A DNA stretch of 64,000 bases from Choristoneura fumiferana (taxonomy: Eukaryota; Arthropoda; Insecta; Lepidoptera; Tortricidae). Below the pieces are notes generated by a model. It did not search any database. It had not been told where the DNA came from and saw nothing but the letters and a program-made list of their open reading frames with translations. The stretch is from the NCBI RefSeq assembly GCF_025370935.1, contig NC_133493.1, positions 355,799 to 419,798 of the forward strand, written 5' to 3'. This document shows, one piece after another, positions 49,753-63,534 of the stretch. The position numbers were made by a program, and so were the translations under genes. The stretch's first letter is position 1, and every line of letters starts with the position of its first letter.

Positions 49753-52700
49753 GCTTTATAAATATTTTTTAATTTGGAATTTCGGAGAAAGTTTGCAGAC
49801 TTTGGAGTTTCATTGATCGAATTTTGAAGAGGTTGGTTTTTGTTTGTGATTTGTTTTTTTTTACGATGTTTGTGGAAGAGTTCGTTTTGTTGTTTATAAA
49901 TGGAATATACCTTTGGTTTTGGTTGAAGGAATAAGTACCTAGTAATATAGTTGGGATTCATTATATGTGCCGCGGTATTTCGGGCGAATGATTAATTTGT
50001 AAGAAAGCCAGTCAACTACGCGAAAAACTACGCGACAAATGAAAGTGATTAATAAAAAGTAAATAAATAGGTTAGCCATTACTGTTTTTAGTAGTCTTTT
50101 TGTTTAATAATATCTTATTTAATTGGGATTCTACTTATAAATTTGCCGATATTTTAGACGAATAATTAATAAGTGTGAAGAAAAATCAGTTACTGAAACT
50201 ACGCGTAAACTCTTTCAATTAAAACAAATCGGTTAGTCATTTCACTATTGTTTTTTTTATGATCTTTTGTCTTAATAATTTACTATAAATTAACTTTTGA
50301 ATAGTTTAAATGTAGTGAAAACTAGTAGTAATGCAGATGGCGCTAGTGCGCGTCATGTGATAGTGGGTTTTGCTCCAAGTTCGATAGATGGCGGTAGCAT
50401 CTATATTAAACCGTAGTTAAGGTTAAGGATATTCAAATTAATTAATCTCAAAACAAATAGTCAGTACACTTAATGAGTGTTTAGGTGAGAGTATTGTTAT
50501 GTAACTATGTGCAGTAATGGAAAAAGATACTTTCGAATGATATCCACACCGTACTCCACACTTGAGAAGATTCCAGAAACTATAGGTAAGAACTATAAAA
50601 ATAACTCCGTTACATCGAAATCAGTTTTTTCGTTAGGGTGTTACAGTTTGAGAGTTTACGGGTGGTAGAACCTTGTACAAAATCTGTCAGGATCGCTACC
50701 ACTGTCTTATTAAATCCTACCGCCAAGCAGAGCCTGCTGTGTTCCGGCGTGGAAAGTAAATCAGCCGGTAAAAATACTGATACAAATTCTTTCTATCTTA
50801 TCCCTCTTGGCTCATCACGCATTTGTAATCCAGTGGTGGTGCCAGTGTCCATATAAGTGGTTGCTTTTCACTATATAATTATAATTATAAAATTACCTAG
50901 AGTCCTGGACGACCGAGCTGTGCTCGCTGTAGTTTTTTGCTAAAAGTTAAAAACACGTTTTGACACAAATAAGATCAAGCCAGGTCGATTAAATTGCTGA
51001 CTTCCGACAAGCCCTACATATCAAATTTCATTGAAATCGTCAAAGTTTATGAGATCCCCGAAATATACAAAATGTATTCTATGAAAAATTACCGAAATTG
51101 TATTTCTGTTTTGACTGTAGAACAATTATTTATACCAATAGATCAAAAAAATTCAACGGTACGAAGGACCACGGTTTCTTACTAGATTTTAGTCAGTTTA
51201 AGTCAAATATTTTTATTGAATTTAGGCCATAACAGGCACTTACGATTTTTTTTTTTTTTTGTCTTAACTTGTGCTATAAAACTGTTTTTGCGATAGTGAA
51301 GTTGATAGATAACAATGTGATGGCAGCGAAAAAAGTATAGTCAGCAAAAAAAGCTCAAAAATTATCTTTTCAACAAATAGTTATTTCTGTAAGTTACTGT
51401 TTTTGTCAAACTTCCTAAATATCACGAGAAGCAACGTAACGTTATGCCGAGCCGAGGTGTTGACACACATCTTTATCAGTAGTCAGAGCACACAGAGCCG
51501 TGTTTGTGCATTTATCTCGAGGTTGCTATGCATCGTTTGGAAAAGGATAAGCCGATGACAAAGTTCCAATAGATTTTAGCACAGGTAAAAGCTGCTACGC
51601 CTAATAATCAATCACCCTTCGCCTTCGTAAGATCTTATTTTTTACACACTTTTAATCACGATCTTTTTCACCGCTTCCTTCTGTCACATTATGGCATAAG
51701 ACGAGGGTAGAAAGAGATGCTGAATGCGATCGTGAGCGCCGCCCGGGCGATAAGTTTAGACTTGCTAGAAAAATCGTTCAAGTTGCATTAAGTACATTGC
51801 GAGGCCGTAAAGCCAACGAGTTTGTAGTGGTCAATCGAGCGCCGCAATGTAATGCAACTTGCACGATTTTTACAAGCTTTTATTTAGTTTCACCTGTCCC
51901 GTTGTCTGTCTATCTGTCTGTCTTTAATCAAATCTTGCAAGTTCAATTCGACCAACTTCCAGTAGTTGGATTGCCTTGAAATTTGGTATACTTATGTAAA
52001 TTGCGTGATAATACAATAATCTCGTAGTGACATCCTGGTAGTTTGGCCAGGATCGTCTTCAAAGGACGGAACTCTTCAACGGTCAATGGCATCGACTTGA
52101 AAGGTATCCAAATGTGGTTTGGTTGACAGACAATACAAGAACAGTTAGCAAAAAAAGAGGTTGTATTAAAAATGATATGAAAACTTATTTCTTGCAAGTC
52201 TAAACTCGGTTAGGCAATATGGCTAATGTGTGGAGAGACTCGACTCGATCGTTGTGGCTCACGTATCAAATTATCGGTCCTTTTATTTTTCCATTGTAGT
52301 GTATCTTGTTTCTGATGTCCTTTAAATCGTTCAAAGATTAATGTTTTGTTAACTGTTATTTTCATATGTTTTATGTACAATAAAGAGTTACAATACAATG
52401 CAAATGGCAAAGTTTAAAAAGAATAATGGACAAAACACATATCTAATGGTTATTAGATATTATAAGACATTTATTCCAATAAGCAACTATTACAAAAATA
52501 ACTTAGTCAAATAACTCGCCCCTAGTCATTCCCGGTGCAAAAGTGCCCATAACGCTCGCGGCATTTCCTCGTTGAATAGGCTATGGACAGCCTTTGCACC
52601 AGAAATGATTCGGAGCGAGGGTCCTCCCCTTTTTGTCTGACATTATAATGTAATTTTCTTAGGAATTGACAAGTTTATTGGGTTGTTATAAAATAAACCT

Positions 52701-53841
52701 AATTGGTTACATAAATAAAAGTAAAGTGTTAAGTACAAAGGCGGACTTATCACTGCAGGGATCTCTGCCAGTCAACCTTTGAGTGGTAGAGGAGCAATAA
52801 AAAAAAACAAGGATCGACAAATAGAGCAAAACATTTGAATAAATATAAATGCAATTATGTAAACCTCAAATACCTACCTATAATTAATACCTTTAATTAT
52901 AATCTAAATGCGTGTCGGACTCGCACACCGAGGGCTCCGTATAAATCAGTCTTAGCAGAATCCCTCTCCTAAGCAAAATGTAAGCAGTTTGGGGTAATTT
53001 CAGATGGTTTCCGATAGACAGAGCATATTCTCCATAGTTCTTTTGGCAACATCTTTTATACTTCAACCTAATTTTTTGTGCCACAGAACCATTGAAGATG
53101 ACGGAAACCGTGCTGGAGCCAGGGAAGGTGATAAAGCCGGTGATCAGCCACGAGGAGGTCAAGCTGCTGGCTGAACGGCTCTATGGCATATCGGTGCTGG
53201 AACTGACTGAGCTGAATGGGTAAGAAATAGTTTCGAGAAATACAATCGAAGTTCGTATCGTACCATTCCTCTCTCACTCTCGTATTAAATAATAGTTACT
53301 GTATACTGTTCACTTTTGCGTCATAAGGTGGACAATCCGGTGGTACTAGGCAAATTGCATTTATTTGTGCCAGACAAATATATAAGTGCGGCAACTCGCA
53401 AAGGGAGGCGTCCACGCAACCTTTTCACCCTGGTGAACCAAACTAGGACCCTGCAAGCTGGCATGCACCTACCGCTAGGGCTGTTGGGTTGATAAACGAG
53501 TTCCTGGCACAGATCCGGGAGGCCGACGTATTTGCAGATAGCTGGCCAACCCTCCTATGTAAATTCAGGCGCTTTTTAAATAGTCGTAAGCCTCTAGTGT
53601 AAGTTTATCTTTATATTTTTCATCTGTATTTTCTAGTTATAAGTTTACTCGCTTGTGGACGTTTTGGTTTTTACTGTAAGTCCACAAGATAATCTTTTTT
53701 ATAAATAAATAAATAAATAAATAGTAGTATCAGCGGGATGGCAAGATACGAAGATATAATTCTACGCAGACGGAGTCGCGGGTAACGGCTAACATATAAT
53801 AATAATATAGAAAGAAAGAAAGAAAGAAGACATTTATTCAA

Positions 53842-54130
53842 TGAACTAAAATAATTTCCTTGCTCACCCGCGACCTTACGATAGCTAAGCTTATGCAAAA
53901 TATGCGTGTTCAATGCAGTTCCTCCACCTCCACACTGTAAGAACACACACAAATCACACAAACCCATCACCACCACCACACTACACTGACGCGTTTCGAA
54001 CTCAACCAGAGCTCATCTTCAGAGTGACACAACCGTACACCATGCTACCAGTTGTTAGACTAACGAACCACAACCACCGTTTTAACTTGTCACTGTAACT
54101 CCCAAGTACCCACATACACAGAACACAGAA
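53842..54130 (-). mobile_element. Penelope-like fragment, copy B only
   Basis: About 280 bp inserted in, or retained from, the LINE-tail region; copy A jumps from ACATTTATTCA to CACAGAAGACACATA. On the minus strand it includes a hammerhead-like motif with flanks (GTGTAGTGTGGTGGTGG) of the type I associate with Penelope-like retroelement repeats. No protein is present. Confidence 0.5.
53984..54026 (-). ncRNA. hammerhead-like ribozyme motif
   Basis: Read on the minus strand: stem I CACU...AGUG closes the motif; CUGAAGA matches the CUGANGA core; then one U; stem II GAGCUC / GAGUUC with a UGGUU loop; GAAAC; a two-base GC turn; and the GUC cleavage triplet. The very short stem III and the overall order match hammerheads described in Penelope-like elements. 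The extra U after CUGAAGA is a departure that may lower or abolish activity. Confidence 0.6.
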
Positions 54131-56450
54131 CACAGAAGACACATATACAGCATAACTTACACAAATAAACCAAAATAATAATAAATTACAGAAAAACACA
54201 TGCAAACAGTCTAAATACATATACACAATTTTGTGTGTCCCGCGAAAAGTAAAACGGTCGCTGACTCACCATTATGCTGAAGCGTTAGACGCCTGCGCAG
54301 CGCTGATATCATTGAATACCATCGCTAACTTCCCTTGTGTCCTCAGCTACGATGACAAGAACTACAAAATCATCGAGGACCCCAACATGAAGAATCCTCT
54401 CATCACGCACCACAGCCCGCACGGTTACGTGCTCAAGATTATGAACTCCATGGACTCGCAGAATAAGGGCATCGTGGAAGCTCAGAACGAAATTATGAAC
54501 CTCTTGAGTGAGTATTTTAACAAGACTGTCAAAAGTTCTAAAATTTAAAACGTTTATTCTGCAAGTAGACCGCAAATTCTCTTTTAGATGAAACTTTTTT
54601 AACAAGCAGCGCTTTCGGAAAGTCCATCATTGTAAAGAAGAATGCGCCGCAAGAAACTTGGCAAAAAGTAATTTTCTCAAAATGCTTATCTATTCATCAT
54701 CAACTGCTGGCTCCCAATGAGCGCTGTTGCGCCCTGTCCTCGGCTCGACGCATCCTACTGAACACTGACAACAACAACAACAAGTCATCATCTACATCTA
54801 TTTGTCACTTCTACTTGTCAGCTGTGGTGGCCTGTAGTTGGACAAAATGACCTCTCAAGCCGAGGATCGCGGGTGCAAACCCGGGCTCGCCCCTCGTGAG
54901 TTGTAGAAAATTTATGTGCGACATACTTACTTACAAATCGCAAAACATAACGCTTTTGACTTTATGACAAGTTTCTGTCATCACATTTTTCATGGCAATG
55001 ATGGTCTTTCCGAAAGCGCTGGCAAAGAATTGAGAATAAAGATAAATGTAGTGCAAAAGAGCTCTTATATGTTTTTTTTAAATTGATCTAATACTTTTTG
55101 GTATCTTTTCATTTCGTCAAAGTTTTTTTACCAATGACTTATTTCACAAATGTTTAATTTGCCAAATGAATTATATTCTAAAACTTTAAGTACTAGATAG
55201 ATATAGATAGATACATTTCAATAGAACCCTATAGGTCAGGTTAGTTCATATAAATCCTGAAACATTTACATTTTCAGAATAAAATGCATTTGGCCAAGTA
55301 GAACATTTGTGAAACAATTTAAAAAAATGTTTTGGTTAGACATTAGTGAACCATACTTTTTATTGATTAGACACACGCAACGTGACATGCCCCAAGCCTG
55401 TCCGGAACGTGTACGGACACTTCTACTCCGTGGAGACCCTGTCCGGCAAGCAGCACGCCGTCCGGCTGCTGGAGTTTGTTCCGGGGGCGTTGCTCAAGGA
55501 CGTCCCGCGGAGCGAAGCGCTCATGTACCAGCTTGGAGAGTTCGTCGCCAACTTGGATAACAAGCTGCAGGTGCGTTTTTGAGATTTAAGTAGTATTTAT
55601 TTAATAACATTTGAAATTCACCTCGAGCTTTGCGGTGAGGGAAAACATCGTGAGGAAACCTGCACAAACCTGCGAAGCAATTCAATGGTGCGTGTGAAGT
55701 TCCCAATCCGCACTGGGCCCGCGTGGGAACTATAGCCCAAGCCCTCTTATTCTGAGAGGAGGCCTGTGCCCTGCAGTGGGACGTATATAGGCTGGGATGA
55801 TGATGATGATGAATAGAGGCTGCTTTCGACTCTCACACTAGGTTCATCATAATCATCATCATCACTATCATATCAGCTAAAGAACGTTACTGTTGAAAAA
55901 GAGGTTAGTTCCGATTCGCCGGATTCTTGTTTCGTCGGATTCTTGCACCTCATGTCATTACACCTCGTAACGTTGGTCAGTACCCACCTTAACATCTCGC
56001 GGTGTCGGTTCGATTCGGTGTGAATGGTGTGATAGGTGAGTATTTCTCAAAAAGTTGTCCCGTCATGAAATTGTCAAGAAATGATAGTCAAGGCGTTTTT
56101 TTCTTGCGTTTGTTGTCGGGGGTTTTTTATATTTAAAATTTAAGTTTTAATTTTAAATTACTTAGTTAATTTCATAATCATCATCAATCATTCATTCAGC
56201 CGTAGGACGTCCACATTTGGACACGTTGGCAGCGGCCTGCATCCACCTAACCCGCGGCTTTAACCAGGTCATCCGTCCATCTTGTTGGTGGACGTCCTAC
56301 GCTGCGCTTGCCGATCCGCGGTCTCCACTCGACAACTTTTCGGCCCCAACGGCCATCTGTTCTTTGATAATGAGTAAGCTCGGGATATGAGGATGAGTCA
56401 CAAACTGCACTTTTCTAAAAAAGCGAATGCTGCATAAATTAAGCGAACGA

Positions 56451-56830
56451 TAACCTAACCTAACCTAACCTAACCTAACCTAACCAAAAAAAAGTTGGAA
56501 AAGCGACTTTGTCACTTCAAAGTTCAATATCTCAAAAACGGCGATTTCACCGATTTTGACGAAACATATTATGTCTAAGAACCATCGCTAGAAAAACTAA
56601 TTTCAAATAAAATTATTCATGTGTGTTTGTGTGTGTGCATGTGTGTCTGTCTGTGACACCGTAGCTCAAGTGGGTGGACCGATTTGAATGCGGTTTACTT
56701 TATTTGAAATCAGGTTTACTAGCGATGGTTCTTGGACATGTTTGATCAAAATCGGTTTAGCCGTTTTTGAGATATTGAACTTTGAAGTGACAAAGTCGGG
56801 GGTTTTCAACTTTTTTTAGGTTAGGTTAGT
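56451..56830. repeat. REP-A palindrome with (TAACC)7 end
   Basis: Counterpart of 16395-16747. Here seven TAACC units (56451-56485) replace two. The right arm again ends in TTAGGTTAGGTTAG. Confidence 0.75.
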
Positions 56831-57044
56831 TTGTAGCTATCACAGGTCTGTGGTAGGTATTTTTATTTCAGTTTGTGAGCAACGTAAACTAAACACCGTA
56901 AAGCTAAGTACACACGTAACGGACAGCACAATAGGTGGCCTTGCGCGCGCATTACAGGCAAAGCAAGTGGGACAAGGATGTACGATATGTTCACGTAACT
57001 TAATTATATTAATACATGTCGTTTTTTTTTTAGCAACTAAACTG

Positions 57045-57710
57045 TAACATCAGCCCAGCCTATATAAGTCCCAGTGCTGGGCACAGGCCTCCTTTCAGAA
57101 TGAGAGGGCTTGGGCCGTATTCCCACGCGGGACCAGGGGGCTACGAAATTCAATAACCTGACCAACAAAAAGTTGAAAAACCCCAGAATTTGTCACTTCA
57201 AAGTTCGATATCTCAAAAACGGCGGAACCGATTTTGATGAGACATGTCTAAGAACCATTGCTAGAAAACCTGATTTCAAATTAAAAAAAAAACGCACAAA
57301 TTGGTCCATCCGTTTAAGATCTACGGTGCCACAGACAGACAGACAGACACACATAGCGGTCAAACTTATAACACCCCTCTTTTTGCGTTGGGGGTTAAAA
57401 CCGCATTCAAATCGGTCCACCCGGTTAAGAGCTACGGTGCCACAGACAGACAGACACACAAACACACAGACATACAGACACTAGACACACATAGCGGTTA
57501 AACTTATAACACCCCTCTTTTCGCGTCGGGGGTTAAAAATCGATGTTCGTATCGTACCTCCCTCTCACTATATTAGCGTCAACGAGACGATAAGATACGA
57601 AGTTCGACTTTTTTCTTTTCGTATAGTGGATAGTCATACACTGCATTGAATTGCTCCGCAGGTTTGTGCCGGGTTCCTCACGATGTTTTCCTTCACCGTA
57701 AAATCTCGTA
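57045..57710 (-). mobile_element. S-GAT split by two REP-A copies and a MITE
   Basis: As at 16965-17532, but with an extra REP-A core: ACAGACAGACAGACACACATAG at 57331 and again at 57444-57490, each followed by AACACCCCTCTTTT. Copy B has thus duplicated part of REP-A. Confidence 0.6.
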
Positions 57711-58047
57711 ACTATAACATGTTTTTGCTTGTTAGGTAATTAATTCTTAAAACAATTTACGACAAAATAATTAAAACTGCGTTAGACTTCATTATTTTAA
57801 AACGCGGGGATAGCGCCATCTAGGTTCGTATAGATAAACTACTAATGTTGCAGTATGCTGAATCCATTCAAGCGGAGTGTCGTGTGTCGTGTACTCAATA
57901 CTTTGGCATAATCTCACTAGATGACTCTGTTCGGTCGTCAACAGATTATGAAATTAACCGATAGATGACGTTAGTTGTGAATAATCAGAATGATGATAGA
58001 ATTTAGAAGATTCCGTTTTTTGACGAAACAGGATTAAGTAAATAAGA

Positions 58048-58560
58048 AAGTGAAAAGAAAGAAAGAAAGAAAGAAAGAAAACATTTATTCGTGACATTAA
58101 AAAAGACAGGCAACAATAATAAAAATAAAATAAAAAATTGTTACGTATGCATGTCACGAAATGGTCCCGAATCAGCATTCTGCCGATCTTGCGAAACGGC
58201 GCTGGTCTTCCTTTGGGACCATCTGGTCATTAAACATGAAAAAAAGTACAGCTAAGTGAGACCGATTACAATTTTTAGTTTAAGAATATAAAAATACTTT
58301 CCTATTTAAATAAAATAAAAGAAATACTAACATTACAAAATGGGTTGCCAGTATATAAAAAAAGAAATAGGCATAGGCCAGTCTCCTTTACCCTTCTCAC
58401 TCCTAACAAAAGCAAAAGAAAAAAAAAAAAGAAAATAGAACAAAAACAAAACAACAAGCCAAAGACTACAGTATATATAGGGAGATAGACGGGTATCTCA
58501 GAACTTGTATTGGTTCGTATGGAAAGAGGTGCCATCTAGTTCTCATTGTTAAAGCTCGCG
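58048..58560 (-). mobile_element. LINE-like tail at the end of copy B
   Basis: AAAGAAAGAAAGAAAGAAAG then ACATTTATTCGTGACATT, the same start as 12711. If it is a LINE inserted at the point where the two copies part, copy B may continue beyond the window. Confidence 0.45.
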
Positions 58561-58655
58561 CCTATGCATGTGTACCTAGATATACATATAGATATGTATG
58601 TTTACGTATGCATAGCTACGTATAGATTATCAATATTACGCTATAGATAAAATTA

Positions 58656-58793
58656 GCGTCACGCGTCCTAGAGACTACATTAGTACCCAAACTTTTTTTG
58701 TGCAGGAAATGTCCTTAAGACTACTTGGTAGTCTCTAGGACATTTCCCGCACAAAAAAGTTAGGGACTAATGTAGTCTCTAGGATGCGTGACG
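58656..58793. mobile_element. 138-bp foldback element
   Basis: CGTCACGCGTCCTAGAGAC at the left and GTCTCTAGGATGCGTGACG at the right. The arms continue through AGGAAATGTCCT / AGGACATTTCC for nearly 60 bp. The internal GACTACTTGGTAGTC adds a small terminal hairpin. Confidence 0.78.
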
Positions 58794-58805
58794 AGTTAAG
58801 TAAAA

Positions 58806-58862
58806 TGTTATTTTCAATAATGCACATGTTTAAACAAAAACATGTGCAATACTGAGAATAAC
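58806..58862. repeat. 57-bp inverted repeat
   Basis: TGTTATTTTCAATAATGCACATG and its partner CATGTGCAATACTGAGAATAACA pair with few mismatches around a TTTAAACAAAAA loop. Only 13 bp after the previous foldback. Confidence 0.7.
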
Positions 58863-60359
58863 AGATTGTGCCGAATAGAAGAAGACAACCAAGTTCACGG
58901 CACTTGGGCAATTTTATTATTAAAATCAGTACTTACCAAATGTTAATGTACCACGTTTTACTTTTTTCAATGGTCTACTTGCTACTATTTTGCTGAGATC
59001 TCTCTGCGCTATAAAGGGTATAGAGAAAGGGAAGTAAAGTTTTAATTCAGATTTATCAATTGCCATTTATTTATATCATGACAGGCTAGCAACCTGTCAC
59101 TATTGTACCGTTTTTGTCAAACTTAACTAAACCTATAATTGCTAAAAGTGGTTCCGAAGCGGTAACGTTTCGTGTGCTCTGCCTACCCCATTTGGGAATA
59201 CAGGCGTGACGTTTGTGCGTGTGTAATGGGCTATGTTTTGCAGTATTATAGTAGTTTATGCAACTGTATCGTAATAGAGGTCACATGAGTGTTTTAAGGC
59301 CTAATTACGTACAGTTGCATACAAATATTTTATCTACATCCATATATTAAATCCTCTATCATGTGTTCCGCGAACCCTTGAGAATGACCTGCATTGCAAC
59401 GAGTACTAGGTATGTCTGCCCCACGACTTGCGCCCGGTGCGCGCCCGATGACGACGACCTGCGCCTGCTGGTGAACGCCCCGCTGCTGCACCTGTACTGT
59501 AACTGTAATGAATGATGTATGAAATCTCATTACGATATAGATTTCTGTATCCCCCGTGCTGTACTGCCGTGGTCATAATAGAATTCAATATCGTAATGAT
59601 GGTCGTGGCTGTCGTAATCTGTGGTTTTGAACGCATAATGGAGGATATACTATATGGGTGTAGATAAACATACATTTGCAATGAGATTACTGGCTGTAAT
59701 CAACTACATAAAATAAAAATCTATATTCTTACGCTAGAAAAAGGCGTTTATGCTCTAGCACGTCATGTTTCTGACTCCGTTTAAGTAACTATGAGATAGT
59801 CTCACGGTAGATTAATGTTCAAAATTAGATTGTAGCCGATTATTAGTGGCTTCATGTGCATGTCACATCGCGTAGCAACAATTTATAGCAAATTTTCACA
59901 ATGACAATAATTCTTATTCTAAATATTACCTATTATGCATACACAATATTCGAAAAAGTGTCATCGTCTTTACCGGTTCTTAAAAAACTTTATCATGTAT
60001 ATTATGAACGGCCGTAAAATGTTTTACTTATTTACACACAAAAAATCAAGGAAACATATTTTTAAAGCAGTCTTTGAAATAACATCAACTGTATCAGATA
60101 AATCAAAGTTTTATTGTCGTATTTTAACTACAGAAATTTATGTTATGTATGTATGTATGTTTATACCTTCAAAATTTTATTCACATTCCTCTTATAGTTT
60201 CCAAGTAAAATGCCTGTGATGTGACAGGGACGAACAATAAGGGTTCCATTTTTGGAATTTTACATTGTTACCGCAACATATTTAGAATAACTAACTAAGA
60301 ACTAACTAAGATCATATGGACGTAGAGTTCGAAATCTAAACTAATAAAACTAGGGACTG
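58863..60359. other. unassigned DNA
   Basis: A GC-richer patch at 59400-59500 (GCGCCCGGTGCGCGCCCG) yields short minus-strand frames but no motif. Otherwise AT-rich with no gene. Confidence 0.4.
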
Positions 60360-60475
60360 TAGATTTGGCAAACTGATATAAATCTGATAATAATCCAATC
60401 ATTTGGCAGTTACATCCTGTTCATCCTCGCCAGGGTCATCTCCGTAGAAGGGAATTTCTCAAAAGTTAATGGCAA
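60360..60475 (+). repeat. REP-H fragment, diverged
   Basis: GGCAAACTGATATAAATCTG, GTTACATCCTGTTCATCC and GGAATTTCTCAAAAGTTAATGG. A second shorter piece follows near 60545 (GCAGCCAGAGTCG, GACGGAACTCC). Confidence 0.5.
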
Positions 60476-61140
60476 ACACAAAAAAACTACACAGTTGTTT
60501 AATTTCAATGACAATGCGTTTTTATAATAGACAACACCTAATGCTGCAGCCAGAGTCGTCTGCTCATGACGGAACTCCTTAAAGCACAAATATGAAATTT
60601 TACATGTACGTTCAGTTTTGATGTAGGTATACATGATTTTATGAGACACTAAAATATATAACTAAAAAGATGAAAATAAATTGAAATAAAAAAGTTCTCG
60701 GAAACAAGCAATTACTTAAGTTGTTAAGAAAGTTACACTATCCCTGACTGACACAGACTACTTTTTCTCCGAAAAAATGCAAAATTTCCGCGGATAAAAA
60801 TAATTGAATACAAATCCGGAGTTGATTTTCAAAATTCTTTCAAAGATACAATGCCTCTCATTGACAATTAAGAATGTTATAATAGAACAAAATAGAAATT
60901 CATGTCCCGCAGAAACTTTACAATTTCTCGGGATTAAAGTAAAAAAATAGTGTAGCTTTCTATCAGTTAAGTTTTTTTGTAAATCGAACTAAAGATTTAC
61001 ATCTATCCCGCGGGAACTTTGCGAGTTCCCTAGATTAAAGAAGCCTGTTTCACATTACAGGGACAGCTGTGTGGCTGTGTACAGAATTAACTTATTCTTA
61101 TCCCGAGGAAAAATGAAATGAAAGGAAATGCGTAACTATT
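60476..61140. other. unassigned DNA with REP-F scraps
   Basis: CTATCCCGCGGGAACTTTGCG (61002) is REP-F-like. No gene. Confidence 0.4.
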
Positions 61141-61146
61141 TTAACA

Positions 61147-62553
<1,407 letters not shown>

Positions 62554-62612
62554 AGAGACATGGCGAAACTATAAGGGTTCCGTTTTTGCCATTTTGGTCC
62601 GGAACTCTAAAA
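62554..62612 (+). repeat. REP-C right end flanking the microsatellite
   Basis: GAGACATGGCGAAACTATAAG, GTTCCGTTTTTGCCATTTTGG and CCGGAACTCTAAAAA; the family's GGCTACGGAACCC has decayed to GGTCCGGAACTC. Confidence 0.75.
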
Positions 62613-63030
62613 ACCGAACCCTTAAATGATCGCTATACAATGATCTGTCTGTCTTTTAAGATCCTTTTTCATCAGGGACATAGGGCTCTAAGCATAATTT
62701 TCCACACGGGACAATCTTCAATGTGGAGGTAGCATGCCGAAATTAATATCAATACTCAAACCTAGTGTGCAGTACCTTGAAGCTCTGTAAAAAATTACCT
62801 TCGAAATCAACCCAAACAAAAATATACCCTCATTAAAAAAGGTGTTTCCATACAAATTACCTACAAGTTGTTCCTAAAAACTTGAAATTTGGTATAAAGG
62901 TAGCTTTTATAGCAGTCAATCAAAAAAATCTGAAAATCTTATTTTTCAGTGACCAATATAAATACATTTTACTTAGGCGTAGGGTTGCTGTATTTTTGTT
63001 ACATCTTAATTTTTACACTTAGAATTTTTT
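62613..63030. other. unassigned DNA
   Basis: No gene. AAACTTGAAATTTGGTATAAAGG resembles REP-F/REP-H style sequence but I cannot place it. Confidence 0.4.
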
Positions 63031-63510
63031 ACCAAAATTAAGGCATGATGGCACATATTTTAAATGATGTTATCAAATAGAGTAAGTTAAAAGAAGCGTA
63101 TTTTACTTGAAGAACTTTTCTCTGTAATCAAAAATGGCCGAAATAAAGGTACCCAGTGTTAAATTTTTGCAAGGAGCCGGGACTGAAATTTTTTGGCAAA
63201 AAGAAGTCATGATGACACATATTTTCAATGATGTTATCAAATAGAGTACGTTAAAATAAGCGCATTTTACTTGAACAACTTTTCTCTGTAATCAAAAATG
63301 GCTGAGATAAAGGTACCCAAAGTTTTAAATTTTTGCAAGGAGCCGGGACTTGGAATTTTTTTGGCAAAAGAAGTCATGATGACATATATTTTAAATGATG
63401 TTTCTGTATAGAATACGTTAAAATAAGTGTATTTTGTTAGACAAATTTTTCTCTGTAATTAAAAATAGCCAAGATATAGGGACCCAAAGTTTGAAATTTA
63501 GGTACAAGCA
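63030..63510 (+). repeat. ~165-bp tandem repeat, three units
   Basis: CATGATG.CACATATTTT starts units at 63044, 63208 and 63375 (spacing 164 and 167). Each has AACTTTTCTCTGTAAT and GGTACCC-like and, in units 1 and 2, TTTTTGCAAGGAGCCGGGACT. The third unit is the most diverged and lacks the last part. Confidence 0.8.
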
Positions 63511-63534
63511 AAGCGAGCAGTGGTTAGTATGAAT

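Larger units (their letters stand above)
53098..55570 (+). pseudogene. HYKK: partial HYKK, exons 1-3 of copy B
   Basis: Exons 53098-53219, 54347-54507 and 55371-55570 keep the start codon, frame, acceptors and donors. Compared with copy A, only two of 483 coding bases differ: CTG to GTG (Leu15Val) and one silent ACT to ACA. The introns differ far more by insertions and deletions. No catalytic-loop exon follows within the window, so as drawn it would encode only the N-terminal lobe. Whether this is a broken paralogue or the other allele cannot be settled here. Confidence 0.75.
44359..58050 (+). repeat. large duplicated block, copy B
   Basis: Second copy of the 3224-17890 block. It keeps the promoter-like palindrome (about 49650), the LINE fragment in intron 1, HYKK exons 1-3, S-GAT at 55616-55820, LINE-R at 56195-56365 and REP-A at 57150-57540. 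It ends abruptly at a GAAA repeat; HYKK exons 4-8 do not follow within the window. It lies wholly on the third contig. Confidence 0.9.

Noticed and set aside
56451..56485. True telomere or chromosome end
   Set aside because: Only seven pentamers, internal to a dispersed repeat; copy A has two units at the same place.
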